Shown: one piece after another, positions 9,405 through 18,617 of the stretch
Layout of the letters: each line of letters starts with the position of its first letter
Position numbering within the stretch: position 1 is the first letter of the stretch
Assembly (NCBI GenBank): GCA_036746315.1
Contig: DAIOEK010000012.1
Location: 1 to 61,653 of the forward strand
Length of the DNA: 61,653 bases
From: DAIOEK01 sp036746315
GTDB lineage: Bacteria; Chloroflexota; Anaerolineae; Anaerolineales; Anaerolineaceae
Direction: 5' to 3'
Position numbers and translations under genes: made by a program
The notes under the pieces: generated by a model
What the model saw: the letters and a program-made list of their open reading frames with translations, nothing else
Databases searched by the model: none
Told to the model about the DNA's origin: nothing

Positions 9405-10269
9405 GAGCAAGCCGGTCATCCAATGGCTTAAAGAGACCAGCGGATGTCTGAAGGGGAAAACCGAAACGCCGCTTTCCGACAGCCGGGTCATCCTGGCGGA
9501 TCATCTCGGCAAGGATACTGCCTGGCTTGCCGCCCATCCCGATTTTTTGTTGCCACCCCATGTTTTGCTCGGGCTGGATCAAAAGCGCGAACGCCTTGCA
9601 AATGGTGAACCGCTGCCTTACATCCTGGGCTGGTGGGAGTTTTTTGGATTGCGTTTTAAGGTAACACCTGCCGTATTGATCCCCCGCCCGGAAACAGAAT
9701 TGCTGGTGGAGATGGCGCTCGCCTGGCTGGATGAGCACCCCTCCGTGCGGGAAATCTGGGATATCGGCACGGGTTCCGGTTGTATTCCCCTGGCCTTGCT
9801 GAGTCAAAAAACGGACCTGCACGCCCACGCCGTGGATATTTCCCCTGCCGCGTTGGAGGTTGCCGGCGCGAATGCCCAAACCCTGGGTCTTTCCAGCCGG
9901 ATGGTCTTGCACCGTTCGGATTTATTGAGCAGCATAGCGGAGCAGCCGGTCCAATTGCTTTGCGCCAACCTTCCCTATATCCCATCCGCCGATGTCGCGA
10001 AGCTGGATGTGTCGCGTTATGAGCCGCTCGTCAGTCTGGATGGCGGAGAGGATGGCATGCGCTTCATCCACAAACTGCTAAAACAGGTATCCCCCCGCCT
10101 GGTCAAGCCTTATTGTCTGCTGCTGGAGATCGAATATCGTCAGGCGGATGCGGTGATGAAAATTGCCCGGGAGATTTTCCCCATGGCTGAGGTCAATGTT
10201 TTGCGTGATTTGTCCGGTCAATCCAGAGTGGTTTGTATAGAGGGTGATGATGACGATACGCATCTATAA
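9394..10269 (+). CDS. prmC: Release factor glutamine methyltransferase PrmC
   Basis: S-adenosylmethionine-dependent N5-glutamine methyltransferase that modifies the GGQ glutamine of RF1/RF2; 291 residues. An N-terminal helical domain precedes the Rossmann domain: IPRPETELLVEMAL (about 93-106), the SAM loop DIGTGSGCIPLALL (about 127-140), and the substrate motif that is normally NPPY but reads NLPYIP here (about 194-199). It starts inside prfA and overlaps tsaC, so the three genes form a tightly coupled unit. Assignment is secure from motifs and neighbourhood; the NLPY variant is noted separately. Confidence 0.94.
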   Translation: MTTESKPVIQWLKETSGCLKGKTETPLSDSRVILADHLGKDTAWLAAHPDFLLPPHVLLGLDQKRERLANGEPLPYILGWWEFFGLRFKVTPAVLIPRPETELLVEMALAWLDEHPSVREIWDIGTGSGCIPLALLSQKTDLHAHAVDISPAALEVAGANAQTLGLSSRMVLHRSDLLSSIAEQPVQLLCANLPYIPSADVAKLDVSRYEPLVSLDGGEDGMRFIHKLLKQVSPRLVKPYCLLLEIEYRQADAVMKIAREIFPMAEVNVLRDLSGQSRVVCIEGDDDDTHL

Positions 10270-10876
10270 ACAACACGAAGCGGCTGCACTCCATCAGGCG
10301 ATCGAGCATGTCCGTTCAGGCGGCATTCTGGTTTTTCCCACGGATACGGTATATGGGCTGGGTTGTGGATTATTCTCACCCGCCGGCATCCTATCCCTGT
10401 ACCAGGTCAAGGGGCGTGAATCTGAAAAAGCCATTGCGGTCCTGCTGGCTGACCTTGAACAGATGGATCAAGCGGCAGCTGCGCTGAACGCCGGTGCGTT
10501 CCATCTTGCCGAACGCTTCCTGCCCGGTCCGCTTACTCTGGTGGTGACCAAGCAACCGGGTATTCCCCGCGAATTATCCTCGTTGCCCACCGTAGGCGTC
10601 CGTATTCCCAACCATCCATTTGCCCGCGCTTTGTTGCGTGCCTGCGGTCCCATGGCGGTTACCTCGGCCAACCTTTCCGGGCAACCCAGCGCCACGAGCG
10701 TTACCGAAGTAGTGCAGCAGTTGGGAGACAAAGTTCCGCTGGCAATCGATGGCGGTCAATCACCGGGGGGGCAGTCATCCACCGTGGTCGACTGCACCGG
10801 AGATGCGCCGGTGATCCTGCGCGAGGGACCGGTCAGCGAAACGGATATCCGCAGGGTCTGGTTCCAAAAATACTAA
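10250..10876 (+). CDS. tsaC: L-threonylcarbamoyladenylate synthase (YrdC/Sua5 family)
   Basis: Makes threonylcarbamoyl-AMP from threonine, bicarbonate and ATP for the t6A37 modification of ANN-decoding tRNAs. From the ATG at 10250 it has 208 residues, the short YrdC form without the extra Sua5 domain. The family signature GGILVFPTDTVYGLGCG lies near residues 26-42, with KGRESEKAIAVLL (about 58-70) and PLTLVVTK later. The start is one of GTG 10244, ATG 10247 or ATG 10250; I chose 10250 because AGAGGG (10239-10244) is then well spaced. It overlaps the end of prmC, and the prfA-prmC-tsaC order is common in bacteria. Confidence 0.93.
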   Translation: MTIRIYKQHEAAALHQAIEHVRSGGILVFPTDTVYGLGCGLFSPAGILSLYQVKGRESEKAIAVLLADLEQMDQAAAALNAGAFHLAERFLPGPLTLVVTKQPGIPRELSSLPTVGVRIPNHPFARALLRACGPMAVTSANLSGQPSATSVTEVVQQLGDKVPLAIDGGQSPGGQSSTVVDCTGDAPVILREGPVSETDIRRVWFQKY

Positions 10877-11077
10877 TATGATGGTATTAATTTGCAACAA
10901 ACTACTTTCTTAAGTTATTTTAATACTAATCCAATGTTATTTTCATAATAATTCACATATAATAGTAATGCATTCTCTTTCAATTCCACGTCCCGGGCTG
11001 AGCGGCTTACCGACGTGGTTTTGCTTTAAGCTGAAGTTTTCGTGATATAGTTGATTATTCTATTTGGGAGAAGATCG
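10877..11077 (+). promoter_or_regulatory. Upstream region of the alpha-galactosidase gene, with leader hairpin
   Basis: An AT-rich 201-base gap. TATAAT at 10958-10963 is a good -10 candidate for the downstream gene, without a clear -35. About 25 bases further a hairpin CCACGTC (10986-10992) / GACGTGG (11012-11018) is followed by TTTT, which looks like an intrinsic terminator. It could end the prfA-prmC-tsaC transcript, or act as an attenuator in the alpha-galactosidase leader, since it lies after the -10 candidate. The gene's ribosome binding site GGGAG is at 11066-11070. Confidence 0.45.
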
Positions 11078-13393
11078 ATGCTGCTTGAAAGTCATTCACT
11101 CGCCGTTTCTCCGGGGGAAAATAATACTTTAAAATTCTTATCCTTGCGCAATCCTTCTTTATTCCTTGTGCTGTCTGCACCGGGTTTGCAGATATTTACG
11201 CCGCAGGGGGAAAAAACTTTCCAGGGGACGATTAATCCAAAGGCGGCGGGGGCTACTTCCGGTAAAAATTCCGGGCATATCCACATGGCGCTCTTGCAGA
11301 ATGAGTTCGTAAACTTCGAAATGGAAATCTCCAGCCGGGCGCATTATGCGGGTGCCTTGCTCAAGCTGCATATCACCAATCTCAGTCTGGACCCATTACA
11401 GATCGGAAAAATCTCCTTCGGCGAAGCAGCCGCTTTGCAATCTGCCGTTGAACATTCCGGCAGTATCGATTGGGGTGCCTATCAAAATGGCTGGCAATCG
11501 TGGAGCTACACCGCAAGTTATTCAGCCGGGCAAAAACCGCTGCTCTCCCGATTAAAACCATTTCAGGGTCCCAAATTGTATGATGCCGCCTCTCCGCAAA
11601 CCAACCGGGCGGGCGTGTTTGCCAGCGATCAATTCGGCGTTCTGTTGGACCGGACCAACCGGGTGGGTCTGCTGGCAGGATTCCTGTCCCAGCAAAATCA
11701 TTTTGGTCATGTTGTATTGAAACCGGGCAAGCCGGATGCCATATCCATTCAGGCTGCGGGCGACCGGGCTGTACTCACCACCGGCAGGACCATCAGCACT
11801 GACTGGCTGGTTGTCGAGTTCCTTGACCTAAATGATCCTGATCCGCTCAAGGGCTACCTGCAGGAAGTAGGCAGGGAGAACAAGGTGAGGATTTCCAATC
11901 ACATTCCTTCCGGCTGGTGCTCCTGGTACCATTATTTCACCGGGATCACGCCGGATGTCATCCGAATGAATCTCGATGTGCTCACTGCCCGGCGGGATGA
12001 GCTGCCGCTGGATTGCGTGCAAATTGACGATGGCTACGAGAGTGTGGTGGGTGATTGGCTGGATACAAAGCATCGCTTTTTTGCCCAGATGGACGTATTG
12101 GCGGAGGAGATCAAGGAGCAGGGCTACAAGCCGGGGCTATGGATTGCTCCATTTATCGTTCACCCCGGCTCACGAATTTATAAGGAACATCCCGAATGGC
12201 TTATTCGCGATGAAAAGGGCAAAGTAGTAAATGCCGGTTGGAACTGGAACCGTTTCTGTGCCGGGCTGGATCTGACCCACCCGGAGGTGCAGATTTATAT
12301 CCGCCAGGTGATCGAGAATGCCGTTCGGGAATGGGGCTATACCTATTTGAAGCTGGATTTCCTGTATGCCGGGGCGTTACAGGGCGTCCGCCATGACCCC
12401 AACCTGACCCGTGCGCAGGCACTGCGCAGGGGAATGGAGATCATTCGTGATGCCGCCGGGAAGGATACCTATATCCTGGGCTGTGGCGCGCCGCTGGGAC
12501 CCATGCTGGGTCTTGTCGACGGAATGCGCATTGGCACCGATGTCGCCCCGGATTGGGAGCCAAAATATAACGGCATCGAATTGCTCTTCCCCAACGAGCC
12601 GGATATTCCTTCGGTAAAGAATGCCATGCACAATGCCATTACCCGTGCGATGATGCATCAACGCTGGTGGCAGAACGACCCCGATTGTCTGCTGCTCAGG
12701 GAGAGCAGCAATCTTAGCCTGGCGGAAGTGCAGACAATGGCATCCATCATCGGCATGACCGGCGGGTTGATGTTGATCTCGGATGAGATGGATAAAGTCT
12801 TCAGCTACCGGCGCCGCATTGCCCAGGCTTTGCTGCCCATCATGGGATTGCGCCCCGTGGTGATCGATTGGGCGGATGCGGAACACCCCTGTATGATGCG
12901 CCTGGATCTGCAAAATGCCTCAGGGAATTGGCACCTGTTGAGCTACACCAACTGGAGCAACCGCCCGGTGAAGAAAACCCTCTGCCTCGAAGAATTCAAG
13001 TTGTCGCCGGAAAGCAATTGGTACCTGCGCTCCTTCTGGACGGAAAAGGGGATCGATATTTCGCAGGGTGAATTCACCTTTACGGTTTTGCCGCATGGAA
13101 CTCAATTGATCAGTGCCAGGGCGGTTTCGCCAGACCTTCCGGCATATCTGGGCTCGAATTTGCATATTTCGCAGGGTCTTGAGCTTTCCAGGTTCGACGT
13201 GGATAAATCTAGCCTTGCCATCCAGGTCAGCAGACCATTGCGGATGGATGGCATCATCGATTTATATCTCCCCGGCGAACCCCGCAATGTGCTGTGCATG
13301 GGGCAGCCGGTCAAGACCGAACAGATGGACGAAAACATCTACCGGCTGGATGTTGCCGGGGAACCGGAACAGAGCATCCAGATCGAGTGGTAA
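11078..13393 (+). CDS. Alpha-galactosidase, glycoside hydrolase family 36
   Basis: Retaining glycosidase expected to release terminal alpha-galactose from raffinose-type oligosaccharides or galactomannan, 771 residues. GGGAG (11066-11070) supports the ATG at 11078. An N-terminal beta-sandwich domain is followed by the catalytic barrel: GWCSWYHYFTGI, CVQIDDGYE, the nucleophile Asp in TYLKLDFLYAG and the acid/base Asp in RIGTDVAPDW. A C-terminal beta domain closes the protein. There is no signal peptide, so the enzyme should be cytoplasmic and act on imported oligosaccharides. No sugar transporter lies nearby; the gene stands alone and converges on eno across a shared terminator. GH36 is clear, natural substrate not proven. 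Confidence 0.9.
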   Translation: MLLESHSLAVSPGENNTLKFLSLRNPSLFLVLSAPGLQIFTPQGEKTFQGTINPKAAGATSGKNSGHIHMALLQNEFVNFEMEISSRAHYAGALLKLHITNLSLDPLQIGKISFGEAAALQSAVEHSGSIDWGAYQNGWQSWSYTASYSAGQKPLLSRLKPFQGPKLYDAASPQTNRAGVFASDQFGVLLDRTNRVGLLAGFLSQQNHFGHVVLKPGKPDAISIQAAGDRAVLTTGRTISTDWLVVEFLDLNDPDPLKGYLQEVGRENKVRISNHIPSGWCSWYHYFTGITPDVIRMNLDVLTARRDELPLDCVQIDDGYESVVGDWLDTKHRFFAQMDVLAEEIKEQGYKPGLWIAPFIVHPGSRIYKEHPEWLIRDEKGKVVNAGWNWNRFCAGLDLTHPEVQIYIRQVIENAVREWGYTYLKLDFLYAGALQGVRHDPNLTRAQALRRGMEIIRDAAGKDTYILGCGAPLGPMLGLVDGMRIGTDVAPDWEPKYNGIELLFPNEPDIPSVKNAMHNAITRAMMHQRWWQNDPDCLLLRESSNLSLAEVQTMASIIGMTGGLMLISDEMDKVFSYRRRIAQALLPIMGLRPVVIDWADAEHPCMMRLDLQNASGNWHLLSYTNWSNRPVKKTLCLEEFKLSPESNWYLRSFWTEKGIDISQGEFTFTVLPHGTQLISARAVSPDLPAYLGSNLHISQGLELSRFDVDKSSLAIQVSRPLRMDGIIDLYLPGEPRNVLCMGQPVKTEQMDENIYRLDVAGEPEQSIQIEW

Positions 13394-13399
13394 GAAAAG

Positions 13400-13429
13400 A
13401 AGGAGCCGGACAATTGCCCGGCTCCTTTT
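13400..13429. terminator. Bidirectional intrinsic terminator between the GH36 gene and eno
   Basis: Hairpin with an eight-pair stem GGAGCCGG (13402-13409) / CCGGCTCC (13418-13425), an eight-base loop, TTTT on its right side and AAAAGA on its left, so it can stop transcription in both directions. It lies just after the stop of the GH36 gene and just beyond the eno stop. Confidence 0.85.
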
Positions 13430-13452
13430 CAAAATTCACAATCCCTTGTTTT

Positions 13453-14745
13453 CTATTTGCGTTGCGCCAGGGCAGACCAGCCCGCATATTGGGCGGTATC
13501 TCCCAGCATTTCTTCGATGCGCAGCAACTGGTTGTACTTGGCAACCCGGTCTGAACGGGCGGGTGCGCCGGTCTTGATCTGTCCCATGTTCAGGGCGACT
13601 GCCAGGTCGGCGATGGTTGAGTCTTCGGTTTCGCCGGAGCGGTGGGATGTGACCGCGCGCCAGCCATTGCGATGGCAGGTTTCCACCGCTTCGATGGTTT
13701 CGGTGAGTGAGCCGATCTGGTTGAGTTTGACGAGCAGCGCATTGCATGCTTTTTCGGCAATACCCTTGCGTACCCGGGTGGGATTGGTCACCAGCAGGTC
13801 GTCGCCTACAATTTGCAGCTGATTGCCGACTTCAGCGGTCAGGTTCTTCCAGCCGTCCCAGTCATCCTGGGCAAGTCCGTCTTCGATGGATACGATCGGG
13901 TATTGTTTGACCCAGTCGACCCAGAATTTCACCATCTCATCACTGGAAAGCATTTTGCCTTCCTTGCGCAGATTGTATTTCTTGGCATCTTCGTCATACA
14001 GTTCTGATGCTGCCGGGTCGAGGGCAATCGCGATCTCTTCACCGGGTTTGTAACCGGCTTTGGTCACAGCTTCCAGGATCACTTCGATCGCTTCCGCATT
14101 GGCTTTCAATGCCGGAGCGTAACCGCCTTCATCGCCGACCAGTGTGGCATAGCCGCGGGCTTTCAACACGGTTTTCAACGTGTGGTAGATCTCGGCTCCC
14201 CAGCGCAGACCTTCTGCAAAAGTCGGTGCGCCCAGTGGCATGATCATGAATTCCTGTGCGTCGGTGGATTGCCAGTTGGTGTGAACCCCACCGTTGAGGA
14301 TGTTCATCATCGGCACGGGCAGTACGTGGGCATAGACGCCGCCGATGTACCGGTAGAGTGGCATTCCCAGCGAATCCGCAGCTGCCTTGGCGACTGCCAG
14401 GGAGGTGCCGAGGATCGCATTGGCGCCCAGTTTGGATTTGTTCGGCGTGCCATCGATTTCCAGCAAGGTCTGATCGATTTCCATCTGTTCGGTGGCTTCG
14501 AAACCGAACAGCTCCTCGGCAATGGTAGTGTTGACGTTCTCCACCGCTTTGGATACGCCTTTGCCGCCGTAACGGCCCTTGTCGCCGTCACGCATTTCCA
14601 GGGCTTCGTGAATACCGGTGGATGCACCGGAGGGGACGATGGCTGATCCAAAACTGCCATCATCCAGATATACTTCCACTTCCACAGTGGGGTTGCCGCG
14701 GGAATCAAGTACCTCGCGACCGATGACATCTTCAATTGTGCTCAT
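13453..14745 (-). CDS. eno: Enolase
   Basis: Phosphopyruvate hydratase (2-phosphoglycerate to phosphoenolpyruvate), 430 residues, normal length. N-terminal REVLDSRGNPTVEVEV (about 10-25) and SGASTGIHEALE, then the catalytic barrel with VGDEGGYAP, the Mg ligands in SIEDGLAQDDWDGW and QIVGDDLLVTNPTR, LLVKLNQIGSLTE and the active-site region SHRSGETED. The loop usually written as GGxHAxN reads GGVHTNWQSTDAQEFM. AGGTGAATT precedes the ATG. It forms a pair of glycolytic genes in this window with gap, although the two are not adjacent. Confidence 0.98.
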   Translation of the reverse strand: MSTIEDVIGREVLDSRGNPTVEVEVYLDDGSFGSAIVPSGASTGIHEALEMRDGDKGRYGGKGVSKAVENVNTTIAEELFGFEATEQMEIDQTLLEIDGTPNKSKLGANAILGTSLAVAKAAADSLGMPLYRYIGGVYAHVLPVPMMNILNGGVHTNWQSTDAQEFMIMPLGAPTFAEGLRWGAEIYHTLKTVLKARGYATLVGDEGGYAPALKANAEAIEVILEAVTKAGYKPGEEIAIALDPAASELYDEDAKKYNLRKEGKMLSSDEMVKFWVDWVKQYPIVSIEDGLAQDDWDGWKNLTAEVGNQLQIVGDDLLVTNPTRVRKGIAEKACNALLVKLNQIGSLTETIEAVETCHRNGWRAVTSHRSGETEDSTIADLAVALNMGQIKTGAPARSDRVAKYNQLLRIEEMLGDTAQYAGWSALAQRK

Positions 14746-14849
14746 AATTCACCTTTGATTTGGGTAAAATAGTTTTAACATATCCAGACAAGTATGTTTG
14801 AGTATACCCGATTTTGACCTGAACGGCGTATTCGGGCGGGATTCTGCTG

Positions 14850-16478
14850 CTATTTTCCGTCGGTGCAAATTCCCATTCGCTGGCAGACTGCTCTCACAAA
14901 ACCTACAAAGAGGGGATGAGGTCTGTCCGGGCGAGAGAGGAACTCGGGGTGAAACTGGGTGCCGATCATAAACGGGTGGTTCCGATTTTCCACGATTTCC
15001 ACCAGCTTTCCATCCGGCGAAAGGCCGGCATAAACCAGTCCCTTTTCCTGGAATATCTCACGGTAGTCGTTGTTGAATTCGAAGCGATGGCGGTGACGCT
15101 CTTCCACGATCTCCTCCTGATAAAGCTCCGCGGAGATGGATCCTTTCTGCAGATGGCAGGGATACAACCCCAGCCGCATGGTTCCGCCCATGTCAGTGAC
15201 TTCGCGTTGTTCCAACATCAGGTCGATCACCGGGTGTGGAGTCTGGTGGTCGAACTCGGCTGAATTGGCCGCTTCGTTCTCCAAAGCCATTCGTCCAAAA
15301 TCCACCACCATCAACTGCATGCCCAGGCACAGACCCAGGTACGGAATTTGATTTTCGCGGGCTTGGCGAATGGCTTTGATCTTTCCCTCGATCCCGCGGC
15401 TGCCAAATCCGCCCGGCACCAGAATGCCTCCTGCGTTTTCCACCAGGTCCCAATTCTTGCCCTTTTCCAATTCAACCGCATGCACCCATTGCACATCCAC
15501 TTCGACCCCCAGGTGGATGGCGGCATGTTTAAGCGCCTCATAAACGCTCATATATGCGTCGTGCAGCTCCACATATTTGCCGACCAGTGCAATTTTTACA
15601 CTGGGTTTGGGCTTGCGTACCTCGTCCACCAGAGCCTTCCATTTGCTCCAGTCGGGTTTGGGCTGGGGTGGGAGTCCGCACCTTTCGAGGATGTATTCAG
15701 CCACGCCGGCATTTTCCAGCAGCAGGGGTACTTCGTAGAGCACGTTGCTGGTGACCAGCGGCACAACTGCTTTTTTCTGTACATCGCAGAACAGGGCGAT
15801 CTTTTCCAGCAGGTTTTCTTCGATATCAAAATCGGATCGGGCGACGATCATATCGGGAGAAATGCCGATGGAGCGCAGTTCCCGGACCGAATGTTGGGTG
15901 GGTTTGGTTTTTAACTCGCCATTGGCGGCAATATAGGGCAGCCAGGTAACATGCACATAAAGCGTGTTCTCCCGCCCCAGATCGCTTCTTAACTGTCGGA
16001 TGGCTTCGAGGAAGGGTTGTCCTTCGATGTCGCCCACCGTTCCGCCGACCTCCACCAGCACAAACTCTGCGCCGGTGGATTTGGCAACGGCGGCAATGCG
16101 TCGCTTGATTTCATTGGTGATATGTGGAATTACCTGAATCGTGCCGCCCAGGAAATCTCCCCGCCGCTCCTTGGCGATTACTTCCGCGTAAACCTGCCCG
16201 GTGGTGGCGTTGCATGCCCGATTGAGCCGGGTGTCGATAAATCGCTCGTAATGCCCCAGGTCCAGGTCGGTTTCGGCGCCGTCATCCAGCACGTACACCT
16301 CTCCGTGCTGGTAGGGACTCATGGTACCCGGGTCCACATTGATATAGGGGTCCAGCTTTTGAATGGCAACCTTGTAGCCGCGTGCCTTGAGAAGCTTTCC
16401 GGTTGCTGCAGCCGTTACTCCCTTGCCTACAGAACTGACCACACCGCCGGTAAAGAAAATATATTTAGTGGCTGCCAT
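14850..16478 (-). CDS. pyrG: CTP synthase
   Basis: Glutamine-hydrolysing CTP synthase (UTP to CTP), 542 residues. The N-terminal synthetase domain shows FFTGGVVSSVGKGVTAA (about 8-24), KLDPYINVDPGTMSPYQHGEVYVL and GGTVGDIEG. The C-terminal class I glutamine amidotransferase domain has the nucleophile Cys in YLGLCLGMQLMVV and the His/Glu pair in GTQFHPEFLSRP. ACGGAGG precedes the ATG by five bases. It lies 96 bases downstream of the S1-domain gene with an intervening hairpin, so it may be either co-transcribed or separately initiated. Confidence 0.98.
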   Translation of the reverse strand: MAATKYIFFTGGVVSSVGKGVTAAATGKLLKARGYKVAIQKLDPYINVDPGTMSPYQHGEVYVLDDGAETDLDLGHYERFIDTRLNRACNATTGQVYAEVIAKERRGDFLGGTIQVIPHITNEIKRRIAAVAKSTGAEFVLVEVGGTVGDIEGQPFLEAIRQLRSDLGRENTLYVHVTWLPYIAANGELKTKPTQHSVRELRSIGISPDMIVARSDFDIEENLLEKIALFCDVQKKAVVPLVTSNVLYEVPLLLENAGVAEYILERCGLPPQPKPDWSKWKALVDEVRKPKPSVKIALVGKYVELHDAYMSVYEALKHAAIHLGVEVDVQWVHAVELEKGKNWDLVENAGGILVPGGFGSRGIEGKIKAIRQARENQIPYLGLCLGMQLMVVDFGRMALENEAANSAEFDHQTPHPVIDLMLEQREVTDMGGTMRLGLYPCHLQKGSISAELYQEEIVEERHRHRFEFNNDYREIFQEKGLVYAGLSPDGKLVEIVENRNHPFMIGTQFHPEFLSRPDRPHPLFVGFVRAVCQRMGICTDGK

Positions 16479-16540
16479 ACGAACCTCCGTTCACTTGCTG
16501 GATACCATCAGGTTTAATCATACTTCAGATATCAATCAGA

Positions 16541-16563
16541 CACCCGTCTTTTAGGGACGGGTG
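16541..16563. other. Hairpin between the S1-domain gene and pyrG
   Basis: CACCCGTC (16541-16548) pairs with GACGGGTG (16556-16563) over a seven-base loop, 12 bases after the S1-gene stop on the minus strand. No convincing T-run follows in that direction, so it is a weak terminator or an mRNA-processing/stability hairpin. Confidence 0.5.
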
Positions 16564-16574
16564 CTGGTTTCTGT

Positions 16575-17405
16575 TTAGTCTTTCTGTTTCTGTTCGAGGG
16601 TTCGGGCGAAGATTTCTTCGTAATCCTGCTGGTATTTCTTTTTGCTCTTTTGCCGGTCTCCCTGCGAGTTCTTCTTGCCCTTGGCTTTTTCCATGGCTTC
16701 TTTCAGAAGGATCTCCATGGTGGTGGGTTCGGGTTCGGAAGGTGTTTCCATGTAATCGCGGTATGAGCCTTCTCCGGCATCATCGCGGCGGCGGAAGTTT
16801 TTTCCACCGGTTTTGCGGCGGCGGGTATCTCCGCCCTTGCCTTCGCTCCGCTCCATCGGCTGGGAAGAGGGCATGTCTTCCTTGGCGGGGGCTTCTTGCA
16901 GTGCCTTCAGGCTGAGTTTGATCTGTTTCTTTTTGCGGTTTACTTCCAGCACCTGCGCGTCAACTTCATCGCCTTCCTTGACGACATCACCGGGTGCTTT
17001 GACGTACCCATGAGCCATTTCGCTGATATGGATCAAACCGGGTCGTTCCGCTCCGATTTCGACGAACGCGCCGAATTTTTCGAGCTTGACAACCTTGCCT
17101 TTGACGACCATTTCGGGTTTGATATCCTTCCAGTCCAGGTCTAGGGGTTTCATCATGGTCAGTTCAACGCGTCCTTCGCGAATGCGTTTTACCCAGACTT
17201 CGACTTCCTGACCTTCCTTTAAGATATCTTCAACCCGTTTGATCGGCTGAGAGGGGTCACTGGCAACGATTTGTGACACGTGCAGGTAGGCTGGAGATTC
17301 TAACCCGATATCTACCAGTGCGCCTGCCAGTGATGTCTTGATCACTTTGCCGGTGTAATGTGTTTTGGTTTTGATTTCGTTTGATTGATTAACGCTTGAA
17401 TCCAT
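16575..17405 (-). CDS. RNA-binding protein with two S1 domains
   Basis: Protein of 276 residues with two S1 (OB-fold) RNA-binding domains. The first starts near residue 16 (HYTGKVIKTSLAGALVDIG), the second near residue 100 (VVKGKVVKLEKFGAFVEIG, with GLIHISEMAHGYVKAPGDVVKEGDEV, the classic S1 pattern). The C-terminal third (from about residue 175) is low-complexity and highly charged (KGGDTRRRKTGGKNFRRR and later Lys-rich stretches), suggesting a disordered RNA-binding tail. It is far shorter than ribosomal protein S1 (usually four to six domains), so it may be a translation or RNA-turnover helper rather than S1 itself. A near-perfect sigma-70 promoter lies upstream. Confidence 0.85.
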   Translation of the reverse strand: MDSSVNQSNEIKTKTHYTGKVIKTSLAGALVDIGLESPAYLHVSQIVASDPSQPIKRVEDILKEGQEVEVWVKRIREGRVELTMMKPLDLDWKDIKPEMVVKGKVVKLEKFGAFVEIGAERPGLIHISEMAHGYVKAPGDVVKEGDEVDAQVLEVNRKKKQIKLSLKALQEAPAKEDMPSSQPMERSEGKGGDTRRRKTGGKNFRRRDDAGEGSYRDYMETPSEPEPTTMEILLKEAMEKAKGKKNSQGDRQKSKKKYQQDYEEIFARTLEQKQKD

Positions 17406-17446
17406 AGCGTTTCACTCCCAGGTACTTAAAATTGACGCGAAGGAGG

Positions 17447-17475
17447 ATTATACCCGAACGGAGGGGTTCTGTCAA
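17447..17475 (-). promoter_or_regulatory. Consensus sigma-70 promoter of the S1-domain gene
   Basis: On the minus strand TTGACA (17475-17470) is followed by a 17-base spacer and TATAAT (17452-17447), a perfect match to the vegetative consensus. The predicted start near 17440 gives a leader of about 35 bases with GGGAGTG before the ATG at 17405. This suggests strong constitutive expression. Confidence 0.88.
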
Positions 17476-17532
17476 ACCATTTGGGATAATGCACAAGTTT
17501 TTTCCGTATTGTGGGGAAAAGCAAAATACCGG

Positions 17533-18549
17533 TCAGGTGGCTGGTTCGGCGGGCGGATTTTCGCGTGAAAGCCAGCGGAATGCAATCATACCCGGCAGCA
17601 GCGGGAACCAGAAGGTCACCCCCCGGAATGCCAGCACGATCACCGCTGCGGATTCCAGTGGGACGCGCAGTGACTTCAGCACCAGGGTCATGATCCCTTC
17701 CACAATACCGATGCCCGATGGTGTGGGTGAGACGATCACAAACAGATACCCAATGCTGAATCCGGCGATGATTGTCCCGGCGGTAAAGGACTGCCGAAAG
17801 GCCAAAAAACACATCATCATAATGGTGATCAGGATTGCTTTATTGTTGACTGCCAGAATGATGGGCTTGATCCAGGAGCGGGGTGTAAACCGCATGGCGG
17901 ATAAACCTTCGGCGACCTCTAGGGCAAATGAGCGGGCGCGCTCCAGGGAGAGGTATTCCCGGTGAATGAAAGGTCGCACCATTGCGTTGATGATCTTTCC
18001 TCCCGCGGTCAGGAATTTCGCCAGGGTTTCTCCGGATTTCGCCCCCAGGTAGAGCAGGAATGTGATGAACAGGGCAATGATGACCAGGATAATGGATGCT
18101 GATATCTCCGGCCAGTCCAACTCGTTCCTGCGAGCCAGCACTGCCAGTCCCAGGGTGAGCACGAATAAAAAGCCCACATAATCGAACAAAACAAACAGGG
18201 CGGTTGCGACCGTTACTTTGGCGGTGGACATGCCTCTGTTGCGGGCATCTGAGACAAACATGGCGATCCCGCTCATTCCGGCGATAGGGGCTACCACGTT
18301 GACGAAATAGGCGCCCATCGAAAGCGCCAACAGGCGGCTGATGCTTTCTTTGATCCCGACCACTTCGTAGATTGCCCGGTAGGTGGCGGCGATATTTACA
18401 TACAGCACAAAAACCAGCAGCAGCGCCGCCAGGATGAAGTTGATCACTCCCCGCTCCAGGGTTTCCACCACCGACTGCATTTCGGTGAAACGGGTGAAGA
18501 GGAATACAATGCCAAACAGCAATGCAATTGCCAGGATGAATTTACGCAT
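17533..18549 (-). CDS. Flippase-like integral membrane protein (YbhN/AglD, LPG-synthase TM family)
   Basis: A 338-residue polytopic membrane protein of the UPF0104 / lysylphosphatidylglycerol-synthase transmembrane family. About eight hydrophobic segments are visible, and the family signature SPTPSGIGIVEG (about residues 270-281) and FRGVTFWFPLLPG near the end are present. Family members are proposed to flip or handle lipid-linked substrates; the substrate here is unknown. The catalytic LPG-synthase domain of MprF is absent. A TATAAT (18562-18557) ends seven bases before the ATG and there is no ribosome binding site, suggesting a leaderless mRNA. It is divergent from the PadR gene across a palindrome that may also affect it. 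Confidence 0.82.
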   Translation of the reverse strand: MRKFILAIALLFGIVFLFTRFTEMQSVVETLERGVINFILAALLLVFVLYVNIAATYRAIYEVVGIKESISRLLALSMGAYFVNVVAPIAGMSGIAMFVSDARNRGMSTAKVTVATALFVLFDYVGFLFVLTLGLAVLARRNELDWPEISASIILVIIALFITFLLYLGAKSGETLAKFLTAGGKIINAMVRPFIHREYLSLERARSFALEVAEGLSAMRFTPRSWIKPIILAVNNKAILITIMMMCFLAFRQSFTAGTIIAGFSIGYLFVIVSPTPSGIGIVEGIMTLVLKSLRVPLESAAVIVLAFRGVTFWFPLLPGMIAFRWLSRENPPAEPAT

Positions 18550-18617
18550 TAAGCAGATTATACCGGAAAGTTCTCTGTGTCTGTACTTTTCACTCTTGCA
18601 AAAAAAGTGATTTATTG

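Noticed and set aside
13453..14745. Enolase loop reading GGVHTNWQSTDAQEFM, considered as a non-catalytic paralogue
   Set aside because: All metal ligands and catalytic lysine regions are intact and the length is normal, so it is treated as a lineage variant of a functional enolase.
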